From Tetrastigma voinierianum (Eukaryota > Streptophyta > Magnoliopsida > Vitales > Vitaceae), in the NCBI GenBank assembly GCA_016808115.1, contig JAEQBH010001144.1, positions 372,001-436,000 of the forward strand: DNA of 64,000 bases. The letters are read 5' to 3'. The notes beneath the pieces were generated by a model. It was not told where the DNA came from. It ran no database searches and saw only the letters and a list, made by a program, of their open reading frames with translations. Shown one piece after another: positions 49,001 through 60,720 of the stretch. The position numbers were made by a program, and so were the translations under genes. Each line of letters opens with the position of its first letter. Positions within the stretch are counted from its first letter, which is position 1.

Positions 49001-49680
49001 ACATTTAATGAAAAATTGAGGTGATCTTATTGGTCAAGTTCAGTATGCATAGATTCTTGGGAGTCTGATGCATTTGATGAACTTTTCTAGACCAGACATA
49101 GCATATTCAGTGTGTAGATTAAGTAGATATACACATAATTCCAATAATTATCACCAGAGTGCATTATCTAGACTAATGAAATACTTAAGGGGTACCATGA
49201 ACTATGGTATCCTATATAGTGGATTTCTCGTTGTGTTGGAAGGATACAGTGATGCTAACTGGATCTCTGATTCAGATGAGATATAATCCACAAGTGGTTA
49301 TGTCTTAACTTTGAGAGGTGGTGTTGTTGCTTGGAAATCATCTAAACAAACTCTCATTGCTACTTCTACCATGGAGTCAGAGTTTATAGCTCTTGAATCT
49401 GAGGGTAAGAAACTTCCTGTCATGAATTCCTTTGGGAATGCAACCAACTCCTTCGGTGTCTATGCATTGTGATTTCCAAGAAGCAATATTGATCGCAAAA
49501 AAATAAAGCATTTAATGGGAAAAATAGACACATTAGTCTAAGACATAAGGTAGTGAAACAGATGTTGAAAGATGGAATTATTTCCATTACTATGTAAAGT
49601 CATAAGTGAATTTGGCCGATCCTCTAACTAAGCCTTTAGGACAAAAATTAATTTTGGAAAGATCGAGTGGAATGAGACTT
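46050..49680 (+). pseudogene. Ty1/copia pol remnant: integrase tail, RT, RNase H (split by LTR X1)
   Basis: The left part begins in the integrase tail (PDPKKRRIGSKTFDC.F, about 46063-46110). It continues with an open RT run at about 46428-46777 containing NQTWELVDLPSG, KARLVAKGF and KTAFLNGDLEEEIYM. Solo LTR X1 (46778-48578) interrupts it. The same RT continues in the same frame after the insertion with SLYGLKQ, then the active site YVDDML at 48760-48777 and HYVEKILKRF. The region 49068-49400 gives the copia RNase H wording RPDIAYSVCRLSRY and YSDANWISDSDE, later STMESEFIALE. Stops at 48648 (TAG), 49017 (TGA), 49050 (TAG) and 49284 (TAA), plus frameshifts, disable it. The 5' LTR, gag, protease and most of integrase are missing. 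Confidence 0.85.
46778..48578 (-). mobile_element. Solo LTR X1 inserted in the copia RT
   Basis: 1801 bases from TGTGACGCCCTAAAACCC to GGGGTCTTACA on the plus strand, so its sense strand is minus and begins TGTAAGACCCC. The perfect target duplication ACACA is at 46773-46777 and 48579-48583. It matches X2 (29279-30998) in reverse complement, and the adjoining LTR of the chromovirus at 63146-63399 in part. Copia RT continues on both sides. A pyrimidine-rich tract is at 48105-48145. No internal region remains, so it is a solo LTR. Confidence 0.9.
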
Positions 49681-50267
49681 AAGCCAATATGAGATTAGCA
49701 GTGATGGAAACCCAACCTTTGTGATTGGAGATCCCATGAAGAAGGCTCATATGGGTAATAACAAGTCACTTGTTAAGTCCTTCTACCACCATCAAAATTG
49801 TCCCTTCCTATGGTGTGGTTATGGTGCTAGAATGCATAATTTGAGAGGATGCGTAATATTCTTAATGATTTCATATCCATTATGGGTGGTACATATAAAT
49901 GCAGTGTGTACTTGATGAAATCACCTATACAAGTGTGGATTGGGGCCACTCCCATGAAGTTTTCTAGAGCACTTATGATATAATCAGGCACACGCATGGC
50001 CTAATCACGCATAATGGCGTTCAACGGAAAGAATCATGATGTGTGGTGCTGATGATAAGGTCTCTATTTTACAATCAAGAGTAATCTAGTTCATAGAAGC
50101 TATAAGCTTCACCAATACTATGTAAGTTAAATCTTATTCATCTATGTTTGGTTCATAGTTCATTGAACACCAAACTTAAGGCATTAACACCTTCTTCCAT
50201 ATTCCAAACAATGTGTTTTAAATACAAATATTTTTAATACAACCTTCTTTTGAAAAATGTGGGGGAT
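49680..50267 (+). other. Copia 3' untranslated region and polypurine tract
   Basis: Non-coding sequence between the RNase H end and the LTR. It ends in a purine run 'aaaatgtgggggat' at about 50254-50267 directly before the LTR. Confidence 0.5.
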
Positions 50268-50706
50268 TGTTGTAAACAATAGTTTTTCAAAACAACAGGT
50301 GTTGTCCCACATGGAAAATAGACAAGAGTCTATATTGGGTTTATATACTAAAACTCAATTATGGGCTTGTACATGACTTGAGAAGAGGGGAGTCCTCGCT
50401 TGCACAAGAAATGTGCGGCCGGTTTCAATGCAAATCAATGATTGCCCCCCAATCGTAGATAATCCAAGGACACCCTAACGACCATATGTTGAAATTCAAA
50501 CCACTTTTGCCTATAATCTGTGGTCCTAATGTTCTGAAAATATCTTTTCAATCTCCACCTTTCTTCTACAACTTGGAATATCTATCTTCATCTTTGTTGT
50601 TCCTGCTCTAGATTTCATCCTAGACTTTGAAAAACTATTCTATCATGAGGAATCAAATTCCTAAGGATAGTGTGTTACACACGCCTCAGTTGGACCTTGT
50701 TTTACA
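50268..50706 (+). repeat. Copia 3' LTR
   Basis: Starts TGTTGTAAACAATAG after the polypurine tract. A TTATATAC box is at 50341-50348, about 75 bases in. The right end, placed at a ...TTTTACA near 50706, is a guess because the 5' LTR is missing. Confidence 0.5.
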
Positions 50707-52619
50707 GGTACACCATCGGTCCCGAACCTAACATCCAGCGATCTTCGGATTCCTTTTCCTGCTCCCATTTGCTGCTACTGTCTTCGTCTGCTTTCGACCT
50801 CCTATAGGTTGCAACATTTTTATGAATATGATATGAATTCCTAATTTGAAATATGATCTTGAAGTGTATACCAACCTTCTCCGGACTATAGTCAGTAATT
50901 AACATACGTCGCTCTAGAGTAATAACAAAATAAATAAATAATTTAAAGCCTTTTATATTAAGATTAGTAATCAGAAATTCAAATAAAGAAGGGCTGACTA
51001 AAATGGAAATTGAATGTTTTCCTTAAAACAGGGATAATGAACTTGTGTGACTTCTTTATGGGTTACAAAAAGTAGGGAATATTTTACCATTTATGCATGT
51101 GAAATTTGCATTGATAAGTAACTTTAGTTAAATATAAGAGTGATGTCCCAAAATAATGTTTTCTTCTTGAAAAACAAATCCCAATATAATACATGTTTCA
51201 AAATAATGCTTAAACTAGTGCATACTTACCACATAGGATATCTAGTAGGACTTATGTCAAGGTTAAATATAAAATGTCAAGGTTTCTAGCTAAATCAAAT
51301 GTCAATAGGCATTAGCCATCAGTTAAGGTTGTCTTTGAAAATTTTAATATTATTTTACTATATTTTTTCATTTTTGATAGAAAATGAAACTATTATAATA
51401 AGAAACTAGTTTTCAAATTAAATTTGATATCTATTTAATTATGATAATATAAACTAAAACAAAAAATTAAATAACTGCCATTCAAGAAAAGGAATTATTA
51501 TATATACATTTGAATATTAAAAACACAATGTAATAAATGCTTATCTTATTACTCTCCACTTTCTATATACAAATAAAAAAGAATAAACAAAAACCATAAT
51601 TAAAGACATTCAATAAAGATAATGTACAAACTTAAATCGAAAAATACAAATTCCATAAGAGGTGGTCTCTAATTCTTCATCATCTCCTTCTTGGATATGT
51701 AATAAGATAGACACAACATCAATGGAAAATTAAATAACATGTACCAAAATTACTTGAAATTGTAAAGTACTTTCAGTTCCAAAAGTACATAAAACCTATA
51801 TCCAATTTGTAGAGATCTTATTTCCAGCATTAATCTTCAAGCACGCACATCCCTTAATATAGATTGCAAAATTGCTTAGAAACCTACATCAAACCTATAA
51901 TAAAAAAACCAGGTTAACAAAACAAAAAACTAAATAAAAAAAAAAGATAAACATTCCCAAATGTGAATTATATAAGTTCAGTTATTATGCTTTTTTTAAT
52001 TGTATACCTATAACAATAAATGTATACTATTTTTTCGTTGTAAAAAGGAAAAATGAAACAATTCAAATATATATTTCATTTAAATTTAGCTTATAAATAG
52101 ATAAACACACATTATCCAACAAATCATTATAATCAAATTTGATAAAAATAAAATAAAAAGTTAAATCATCTTTATCACAAATAATGAAATATCTCAATTA
52201 AAATTCATAGAAACCTCACCAAGTATTAATTTCATGCACCAAATGTTTTTAAACTTGACCAAAATAAATAATTAAGGCCTTCTCCTTCAATTCTAAGAGG
52301 AAAAGAATATTGTATGTGCTGACTTTGTATTTATTTTAGTATCAATAAATGCACAAACTATCCCGTTGAAAGCTTAAATTTATAAAAAATTTATAAGAAA
52401 CAAATTAATTAAATAAATAAAAAATATCTAAGAAATAGAAAATCTCTAAATTAAATAGAAAATCAAGCATAATAGATAAATGGGAAAATTTTGTCCAATA
52501 TGCTATTGTTCTTTTCTAACTAAGGTGAAACTGTTTATCAAAAAAAAAAAACTAAGGTGAAACTGAAAACATATTTGACACAAAGTGGTATCGTAATACA
52601 ATATTAAGGTTCATATAAT

Positions 52620-52677
<58 letters not shown>

Positions 52678-53589
52678 ATAGTACCTACAGCTATGTAAAT
52701 TGAGAATGATACATAGCAAACTAGAGTACTTATCCATTCAATAGTAACTCTAAATTGTAAAAAGACAATTTTTCAACACTAAAAAATATCTATTTAATCA
52801 ATTTTTTTAGTGTAGAAATCTATAAATGATTTAACCTTTCTCAAGATAAGGCTTTCAAACCAAAATCCTTCATCACAAGATAAAATCAACATATCATCTA
52901 GAAATTTGTTATCCTTCAACATAGATATGCCAATCTTCTCCATAACCTGATACGCATTTTAACTAGAATTTAGCGTTTAAGAACAGATTTGAAAGATCAA
53001 ATAGGATCTAAATGTGATCACGAGATTCATAGTAAGGATCCATAAGCAAAATTCCCAAGAAGTAGAAGCTGAATAAAAATCAATAGAAAATCTTACAAAC
53101 CATACACAATTATTGTCGATGGAAACTATATTAGGAATTATTAGTATTCCATCTGAGCACCAACAAAGATGATAATTAACAACACAATTAAATCACATGA
53201 TTAAACGTGTTCAACAAAAACCAAATTTCTTCAAATAGATACTCAAACTTCTTCCATTTATTAGTTCCTTCTTACTGTTTTTCAACAAGAAAAAAACATA
53301 ATTAGTGACTAGGGTGAGGACCAGTTGTAGTAAGGAAGACTATAATGCACATAGAGAAAAGGCATGCAGTCATGGATAATAATGGCGAGTGGTAGAATTG
53401 GTCCTAGGCGAATACCCATGAAAAAGTAATATATGTAGGAACTTTATGCATGTAAACAAGGAAATAAGTGTACCTTGGTACAAATGGTATATTTTAGAAA
53501 AAAGAAAAGTTAGGAAACACAGTTAGAAGGGAAAGTTTTCGGAAAGTAGAAGCAAAAAATATATTTAATCTTTTCAAAAGTTTTCAAAA
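50707..53589. other. AT-rich stretch, mostly unassigned
   Basis: About 2.9 kb with very high AT content and no LTR or transposase wording recognised. The minus strand has a few exon-like runs: about 50702-50905 (Lys/Glu/Ser-rich), about 51640-51740, and 52794-52960. Each is short, unrecognised and at best suggestive. This may be host intergenic or intronic DNA between retrotransposons. Confidence 0.3.
52622..52675. repeat. (TA)27 microsatellite
   Basis: An uninterrupted run of alternating A and T, about 54 bases long, inside the AT-rich stretch. Its translated frame is an artefact of the repeat. Confidence 0.95.
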
Positions 53590-54321
53590 GAACATATATC
53601 AACATGATCTTTTCACACTCAGCATGTTATTCAATCAAGCAACAACACACAAAATGGTCTCAATCTTAGACCCATAAAAATAGGGCACTTCTCGGTCCCT
53701 TCACTGCCAAGAACCATTTTTGGTTCCAGTCATCGACGAATCACTATGACACCAAAACACTCAACAAAACCTGAAGACATCAATCCCGTGATTAAAACTA
53801 GACCTCAACATACCGACCGGCCCGTAACCAAATCCTAACAATTCTAATATTCAGTCTCAAAATCTGACTAAATCCTACTCACAAATACGGCCCTGAAGAA
53901 AACCTATGCCATTAAATGACTTTTAGGTTAAAAATAATCCAAGTAGGAAAATTCCCGACCTCGTGGATTTTGATGAAACTCCAAGATTTTGGTACCCACA
54001 CGTAGCCCTTGTTGCGTGGATCAACTTTACTTCTCACTCCAAAGAAAATCGACGCCCCGATTTCCGTAGATCTTAGAGAGAAGCGAAACCCCTTTTTTTT
54101 TCTCTCTCTCTCTGTTTTGTTCGATTTCCTCCTCTCTCTCTCTTTTTTGCAATTTTCTTTCCCCTTCATTCTTATCTACCGAATTTGATTTCATACTTTT
54201 TTTTCCTTATTTTCTTTTCTTATTTTCTTGTTTTATCTTTCCAATTATTTCCTCTACTTTACACTTGGCTTAATGTGAGCCATTCACACAAGTGCACCAC
54301 ATGTCATGCCATGTGTCACTT
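53590..54321 (-). repeat. Chromovirus 3' LTR, left part (before the E5 insertion)
   Basis: Matches LTR Y2 from about 28690 onward, e.g. 'aaatagggcacttctcggtcccttcac' at about 53690, 'ccattaaatgacttttaggttaaaaataatccaagtagg' near 53910 and a pyrimidine-rich tract at 54094-54150. The part of the LTR corresponding to 27442-28690 of Y2 is absent, so the LTR is truncated on the left. It breaks off at 54321, where E5 starts. Confidence 0.7.
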
Positions 54322-55622
54322 TGATTAGTACCTAAATAGTGCTATTTTGAGCCTTGTTTATAGTAGATTTTATGCACCTTTTGTGTACTAACCAACTTAA
54401 ATAACCTAAAATGATGCACTGAGGTCCCGGTCGCTACTAATCGCTCAGAGCTCTATTGTCAGAGTTTTGCAGGACAAATACCTCTTTATCTTCAATACGA
54501 TTCAAACACGATAAACCCGAGCCGAATTCAAAGATGCATGATCGAATCAGAGGAGTTTTAGAGTAAAAATGTTGAAGAGAAAGAAGGCAAAAATTCCATG
54601 TGGCCGCGAAATTCAAGAACCTACAAATTCCTTGTGTCGCAAAATTTCGTAACACTGCTCCCACCTGCTGTTGACTTCTTTTTTACCCACCTTCTTGTGG
54701 TTTTATACAAGTTTGCCCTTCATGTGACTTTGGTTCATTAGCACACTTTTGTAATTTCCTTATACTGAGCACCGATATAAGTTCAGTCTTGCTTGTAAAT
54801 CAATAACCTTTTCACTGCATCAATCAGTCAATAAAACTTGGCACAAAGCTTCCTCCGCGGTCAGGTGATTTTCTCCCTCTTTATTTTCTTGCATTTTCCT
54901 GGTAGTCAAACACCCCTTGATGATGACAAATCAAGGGATGCTCGGCTAAAAGCCCCTCATCCTTGAAGGGGAAGGGCACTGGGTGTTGGTTTTGAGGCAA
55001 GTTGCAAGTTCTCATGCTTTTCATGTATGCATTTAAGGGTATTTATGCTCCTGCTTCTCACCTCGTTAAAATCCCAGCATGCTCTCCCTAACGTGTATTT
55101 GGCAAGCTTTTCGGTGTTCAGTGGATACTTATCACTATATCCACCTGATGCCCGCTGCTTGTCTCATTAGCTACTGTATGGTAGGCTCAGGAGATATGTT
55201 CTCACCCGTTAGGGATATTTATTCAATCAAATGCCATCTTTCAAGAGGAAAACTTTGTGGTTTAGGGCTTTAAAGCTAAATGAAGATCCAGCTAGTGGGA
55301 AATGACTATATGTCATGCTCCCCAACGCGAGGAAAAAGACTCGAGGACATGTCGGTTAACCTAGAACCCTAAGCCTAGTGGCCCGAGACTTCAAGGAATT
55401 CTCTCTTAACTTTTTACTTCAAGCTATTTCCAGTTTTCAACCAACCATTCACCCAAACTGTTTTTCACAAACCCTAAAAATCCAATGAGAAAACACCATT
55501 TTCAATGCACTGTAACTCTTCTCTCACGAAGAAAACTCATCCCCGTGTTCGACCCTAGAGCCACTATACTGCAGTAGCTTTGCTACGTCAGTAGTAGGAA
55601 TCCACTTGGCATAAACGAATCA
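54322..55622 (+). repeat. E5 5' LTR
   Basis: TGATTAGTACCTAAATAG to ...ATAAACGAATCA, 1301 bases, pairing with the 3' LTR over its length. The TATA position reads GATATAAG at 54774-54781 instead of TATATAAG. Confidence 0.9.
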
Positions 55623-55624
55623 AA

Positions 55625-55641
55625 TGGCGTCGCCAAGGATG
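55625..55641 (+). other. E5 primer-binding site, degenerate
   Basis: TGGCGTCGCCAAGGATG starts two bases after the LTR. It resembles the tRNA-Asp-complementary TGGCGCCGTTGCCGGGG with a small deletion and substitutions. Confidence 0.55.
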
Positions 55642-56079
55642 CGTCCCATGAGAAATGAAAATCAGAACTTGATCCACATCACAAGCGTCATGAAGTCTCA
55701 TTTCTTTTTTATTTTACCATTTTTCTCCACTTGCAGTTCACTGCAGGGAGTTTGAAAATTTTACTGGGTGCGCACCGGTTGTCTCCCTGCTTTGGATTTT
55801 AGCTAACTTTAACCCTTTTATAGTCTCTGCTTTGTTGGCTTCGTCAGGTGTTCATAAGCAGCCTATGCAATGGACAAAACACTATAGGCACGCAGCGCTA
55901 AGTGCTCCAATGACGTGTGAAATTAGTTTACACAATTCAACCGGATGGAGACCCCACTCAAGAACAAATATAAAGCCAACAGGGTTAATGGCCCAATTCT
56001 ACATGTCAATGAGGAAATCACATACACTCCACTAAGGTGAGCGCACCTCATGCATTATACCCCAATGTAAAAAGTGGCA

Positions 56080-57578
56080 GTGAGACCTTAGCTGGTGCCC
56101 CTGCTCCAAACATTTCATGGTATGGAAAATGAAAACCCATACACACACATCCGGGATTTTGAGGAAGTTTGCACAACTTTCAAGGAGGGAGCATTTGATA
56201 TGGACTTGCTCAAGCTGAAAGCCTTCCCTTTGACCCTCAAAGATAAATCCAAAATTTGGCTTAATTCACTAAGACCAAGGACCATCAGGAATTAGGTAGA
56301 GCTACAGGCATAATTTTTGAAGAAGTTCTTCAGTGCACACAAGACCAACAATTTGAAGAGGAAAATTTATACCTTTGCAAATACGATGCTGAGAGATTTT
56401 AGACAAGCAATGGAAAGGCATCTCAAACTATCGCTGCATGCCCTCACCATGGCACCATGGATGCCAGCAATCACTTCTATAATGGGATGTCCGCCATGAA
56501 ACAACTCTCGAGACCATGAGCAAGAATCTCGATGAAGCATGACTTCAACTATGTGGTCAAAACCTCCAAGGATGGATGAGTCGAACCCAAGGGAAGTAGA
56601 GATAGGGAATGAAGACATAGTAAAACCCTAAGTAGGCATTTATTCACCGACTATGGGATGTGGAACCAAAGGTTGGTCTCACCCCGAATGTATGATGGAA
56701 AGAACTTGAACAAAGAAACCTGGCAGGAGGTACTGCATCGATCGAGACATTCATGCCTAGCCAACCATGTTTCAATTGTGAATCTACCAATCATCAAGAG
56801 GAGCATCATTCAATTTCTCCCCGCAAGGGATTCGATGGTTGAAAATGCAAATGTTGCGGGCCAAAATAGCCACTAATCCAATGCCCACTTGGCAACACCT
56901 ATAATCCCAACCGAATAGCCACCCCAACCTAGCCTCCGGAAGCCCAAACCTCCCAGATATGTTCCCAAGGGCACATCGCAAGAACAATAGTAATGGGTCC
57001 ACCTCTCAAGAAGAATGCCCACCAACCTCATCACATGTTGAGCAAGCTATCATGAATTTAAGAAAGGTGGTGGGGAATTTTGTAGAGGAGCAGAAAACTA
57101 TTAATGCTCAGTTGAATCAAAGAATAGAAAATGTAGAAAGCTTCATGGACAAAAGAATTGATGGGCTCCATAAAAGCTTAAATCAAAAAATTGATACCCC
57201 GTACTATCCATCAAGAAATTTCAACCAACAAAGAATGTGCAGGAGAAAGGGAGATTCCCTTCCCAGACACTACCCAATCCTATGGGAGTGCACGAACTAA
57301 GCTATGCCAAGGAGCCTGCACCAAAAATGGATGAAGTCCAGGCCATTATCACCTTGAGGAGTTGTAAGGAAATTAAGCAGCAGGGGCCCAAACCAGCGGG
57401 AAAGACCAGAGAAGAAGAAGAAGTGGAGCAAGAACACATATTCATTAAAGAGAATTCGATGAAGAAAAGCATGCCTCCTCCATTTCCCCAAGCACTGAGA
57501 GGCATAAAGAAGACCTTTAAGCAAGAAGGCATTCTGGAAGTGCTGAGTGCAGGAAAAGGTCAACATTCCCTTACTTGA
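56080..57578 (+). pseudogene. E5 gag, degenerate
   Basis: Capsid-type gag in pieces. FHGMENENPYTHIRDFEEVC at 56107-56166 opens the Retrotrans_gag-like domain and runs on to LTLKDKSKIWLNSLRP (about 56230-56280). A stop and frameshift follow, then KKFFSAHKTNNLKRKIYTFA (56320-56376) in the next frame. A C-terminal piece at 56959-57300 has EQAIMNLRKVVGNF and a coiled 'INAQLNQRIENVE' region. The last piece (57237-57578) carries the acidic REEEEVEQEH segment and PPPFPQALR before the protease. No zinc knuckle was seen. It packages element RNA into particles, and E3 has the same gag. At least four breaks disable it. Confidence 0.85.
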
Positions 57579-58130
57579 CATGATCAAGCAAGTCCCTACC
57601 TATGCAAATTTCTAGCGACTTGCGGCATACCAAAAGGGGTCGGGCATTAACAAGAAGGCCTTCGACCAACAAGTCGCCCCATCATCTAGTGCAAAACCTT
57701 AGTGAAATATTAAAGATCCGTGGATCCCCACCATCTCGGGCCAACACGGGAGGGACCCGCATAGAAAACTCACCGCCGGATCTCGGGAGCCGTTGTCAAC
57801 CTACTTCCATACTCAATGTATAAGCAATTGTGCTCAGGAAATGGGCCTACCAACATCACCTTATCCTTAAATGATCGATAAGGAAAATACCAAAGGGGAT
57901 AGTCGAGGATGTCTTAGTGAAGGTAGAGACAAATTTACCATATCCTATGGATTTCGCGGGTTCTCATACGAGCCAATGAAAGAGAGCACTAAACTGGGCA
58001 CCCAACATACTTGGCGTGCCATTTTCGTCACATCTAATGCCATAATCAACCATCAAATGGAGTCATGAAACTCACTATCTAAGAATACGACATCGAGCTT
58101 AACATTTTTCACTCGAGCAAAAAGGATAAA
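57578..58130 (+). pseudogene. E5 aspartic protease, degenerate
   Basis: LLDMIKQVPTYA at about 57573-57612 is the family lead-in. 'PTI..' wording near 57730 and 'IPKGIVEDVLVKV' near 57887-57925 (one base out of frame) follow, then a damaged 'GRPFLATSNAIINHQ' at about 58010-58055 and ELNIF near 58095. The catalytic DxGA segment cannot be read. This is the last pol-type domain in E5. Confidence 0.65.
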
Positions 58131-58926
58131 CCAAATAGAAGCTGACGAGAAGCGTAAATCGTAAGAAGTCCGCTTCGAGTGACACACTGGATGTAGGAAA
58201 GCACGCACTAAAAACTGCAGAAGAATTAACAAAGAACCAAGAAGCAAAGTAATGAAGGATCAACTACATCGGGGCCACCCTTCCCCTGATCTCATCCCAC
58301 CAACACCACTGTGAGAGCAGTGAAGCCTAACTCCAAGGAGCGTGTCGAACTCCAACCGCAAAGAAACCACACCGGCAGGGGCACCTGAGGAGCCCTCCTG
58401 CACTCCTCCATGAAATCTCGTGTACAATGTGAGTGCTTCCTCGTAGAACTAGAAACCACTCCAAATTTTGATGGGATTTTTGCTTCATATAATGTCAAGT
58501 TTTAAATTAAGATTTTCATTAAATATCCTATATTTTCAAATTTTGTAAATTTCCTCATTTTCAAGTTTATCTTCTCATAATTTTTGGTCTCTCAGGTTTG
58601 CCAAGGTGTGTTCTAAAGGTTCAAGAACAAAATTTTCCTTGAACTGCGCGAAATGGTTCCGAAACTGTTCATCGTCACCCTATTTTTGCCTGCAACTCTC
58701 TATTTGCCTGCAACTCTCCGTTTCACGCTCCTGTAATTAATTTTTATAATTTTTTGAGCCATTTAATTAATGGTAACTAAAGTCCATTAATTGTTCAAGT
58801 ATTCTCACCTACCCCTCCTCCCCTATATAAACCCTTGTTTTCTTTCATTTTTCATTTCATGTTTCAACCTCCCAGTTTCTGAAACTCTCTTCTCCCTCTC
58901 AAATTTGATCTCCTTCGAGCCTGACA
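58131..58926 (+). other. E5 spacer between protease and extra ORF
   Basis: A damaged, unrecognised stretch to about 58500, then clearly non-coding, AT-rich sequence leading to a TATA box at 58824. No RT, RNase H or integrase remains are visible. In pol-bearing relatives several kilobases of pol would sit here. Confidence 0.55.
58824..58831 (+). promoter_or_regulatory. Possible internal promoter (TATA box) of the E5 extra ORF
   Basis: TATATAAA in 'ccctatataaaccc', 96 bases upstream of the ATG of the extra ORF at 58927 and followed by a pyrimidine-rich leader. Spacing and context look like a plant core promoter with a short 5' untranslated region. Promoter activity is inferred only. Confidence 0.5.
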
Positions 58927-60720
58927 ATGGCGAAGACTCGAGGGGCTCATTCCTCGCCGCGGCAGCGCCCAGTGGCCCCACCCGCCTACACCTCAACCTG
59001 TGGAGCCTCCGTCACGCCTGGGCCCCACTTAGCCATCGGCGCCTCCCCCTACCAAACCCTTAGCGCCCCCGGGCTGCTGGCTCGGATGCTGAGGGCTCCT
59101 CCCATGGTCTCCTACCCAGAGGAGAGATACATCTGCCGGGCCTTGATCTGGTCCTGGTCCCCCGCATCCAAGGCCACCTGAGGGCCCCACTCCGGGCTTA
59201 CAGGTCTCGACTTCAGCCCAGGAGCTCATCTACTTCGAGACCCCGGGCACCACCTTCACCGCCTTATCAAGGCATTGCTAGAGCCCTATACTTCTATCCC
59301 CGTGATCCATTATCGCCTGGGCCTTATTTCTCTTGGCAAATCCAATCCAGGGAATGTCACCGCATAGGGAGAGATTTCACTGTGGAGGTTTACTACGATC
59401 TCGCACGGTCGAGGACCCGAAGCTCCGAGACTCCATGCTCCTTGTGCATAGATACCATCTGGAGTCGTTCATGACGCCACGTCGATATTATTATCCTCGG
59501 GTAGTCATCAAGTTTTATCATACGATGACATCTAAGAGAAAGGTCAACCCGACCTATCAGATTTTTCACCCACGGCCGACAAGGATACTCCTACCCGACA
59601 TCACAAATGCTTCTTCATCCGCTGGTCTCGCCAACGCGGGCCGACCATAGACAAGTGCGGGCCCCATCCCTCGACCAGGGAGATGGTCCGGCTTCTCTCC
59701 ATGGATGCTACTGGTGGGACGATATTATTCAAGTGGCACCTCCCAGCAGCCAGATGCTTTGATGGTACATTTCGAGGTCTAATATGTTTCACTCCAAAGA
59801 TATCGCTCGAAGAGAGAATGTATTTTGAGGTTTTATATCGTGATTTCAAAGGCTTCGGGTTCACTCCTAAGAGAGCTAATTATGACGTCCTTGTTTCATT
59901 TCGAGGAAAGGGTCCACCGCCGGAGTTTTCCCCGCCTTGAGTCCATGCCTCTCCTATTTCCACGAATCTTATGTCAAGTACAAGAGCACATCTGCCCTAC
60001 GAGCCCCGATCGGGCCGTCGTGGCCGCGAGGCCATCCCCACTGGCCAATCAAGCAGGCTAGGCCTCGTGCCTTCATCTTCCCTCTCGGGATCACGAGATG
60101 AGCCGACCGTAGATATTCCACAAGGACTCGTCCCCTATACCGAAGACGCTGAGGAGCTCCGCTTGCGCTTCACCTGCCCCTCCACCCGCCCTTCGCCCCA
60201 CTCGACCACACCCAAGAGCTCTAGCTCTAGTACTTCTCAGCCCGATGCCCTACTCCCTCCAGCCCTACCCCATGCCCACCGGTCTGGGCCGATATAGCCG
60301 GGCCGAGCACCTCCAAGACTCCAGCCCTAGCAAAGACACACCCTCTCCACCAAAGACTCCGGTGACTATCACGGGAGGCGGTCCCCGCACATTCCCTCTC
60401 GCCACTACAAATTTCCATTCGCAGCCTTCCCAAGCCATACTACAGAGAGGATGACTCGCGACCGAGGTCGCGTGAAGACGTAATCAGCCATCCTTTGCAG
60501 CCTCCAGCCACTAGCCCTCCCTCATTGCCTCCGCATACCCCCGCCGTACATCACCGCTCCTCCCCTACCTTCATCAGCCCTCCACCATCGCCCCTACGTA
60601 TCCTCGATGTGTCGCAACTCGTAGTAGCATCAATCCACCAGCGACCGACGAGGATGATTCTCATTCGGGGCCCGAGGATGATTTCTTCCGACAGGGTACA
60701 TGTTAATGGCTTGCTGTTTA
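58927..60720 (+). pseudogene. E5 extra ORF ('plant transposon protein' type), degenerate
   Basis: Starts MAKTRGAHSSPRQ at 58927, which I recall as the N-terminus of a protein family encoded beside Athila-like elements in grapevine and other dicots. The first frame ends at 59181. The conserved domain continues in other frames: LRDSMLLVHRYHLESFMTPR near 59430-59490, YYYPRVVIKFYHTMTS near 59490-59535, a REMVRLLS-like piece near 59680, SLLRELIMTSLFHFEERVHRRS near 59855-59920 and LLFPRILCQVQEHI near 59945-59990. A Pro/Ser-rich low-complexity tail extends to about 60700. GC content is far above that of the surroundings. Function is unknown. It may act in trans with pol-bearing relatives, but that is inference. 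Confidence 0.75.

Noticed and set aside
52552..52737. A minus-strand protein with an Ile-Tyr repeat
   Set aside because: It is the translation of the (TA)27 microsatellite.
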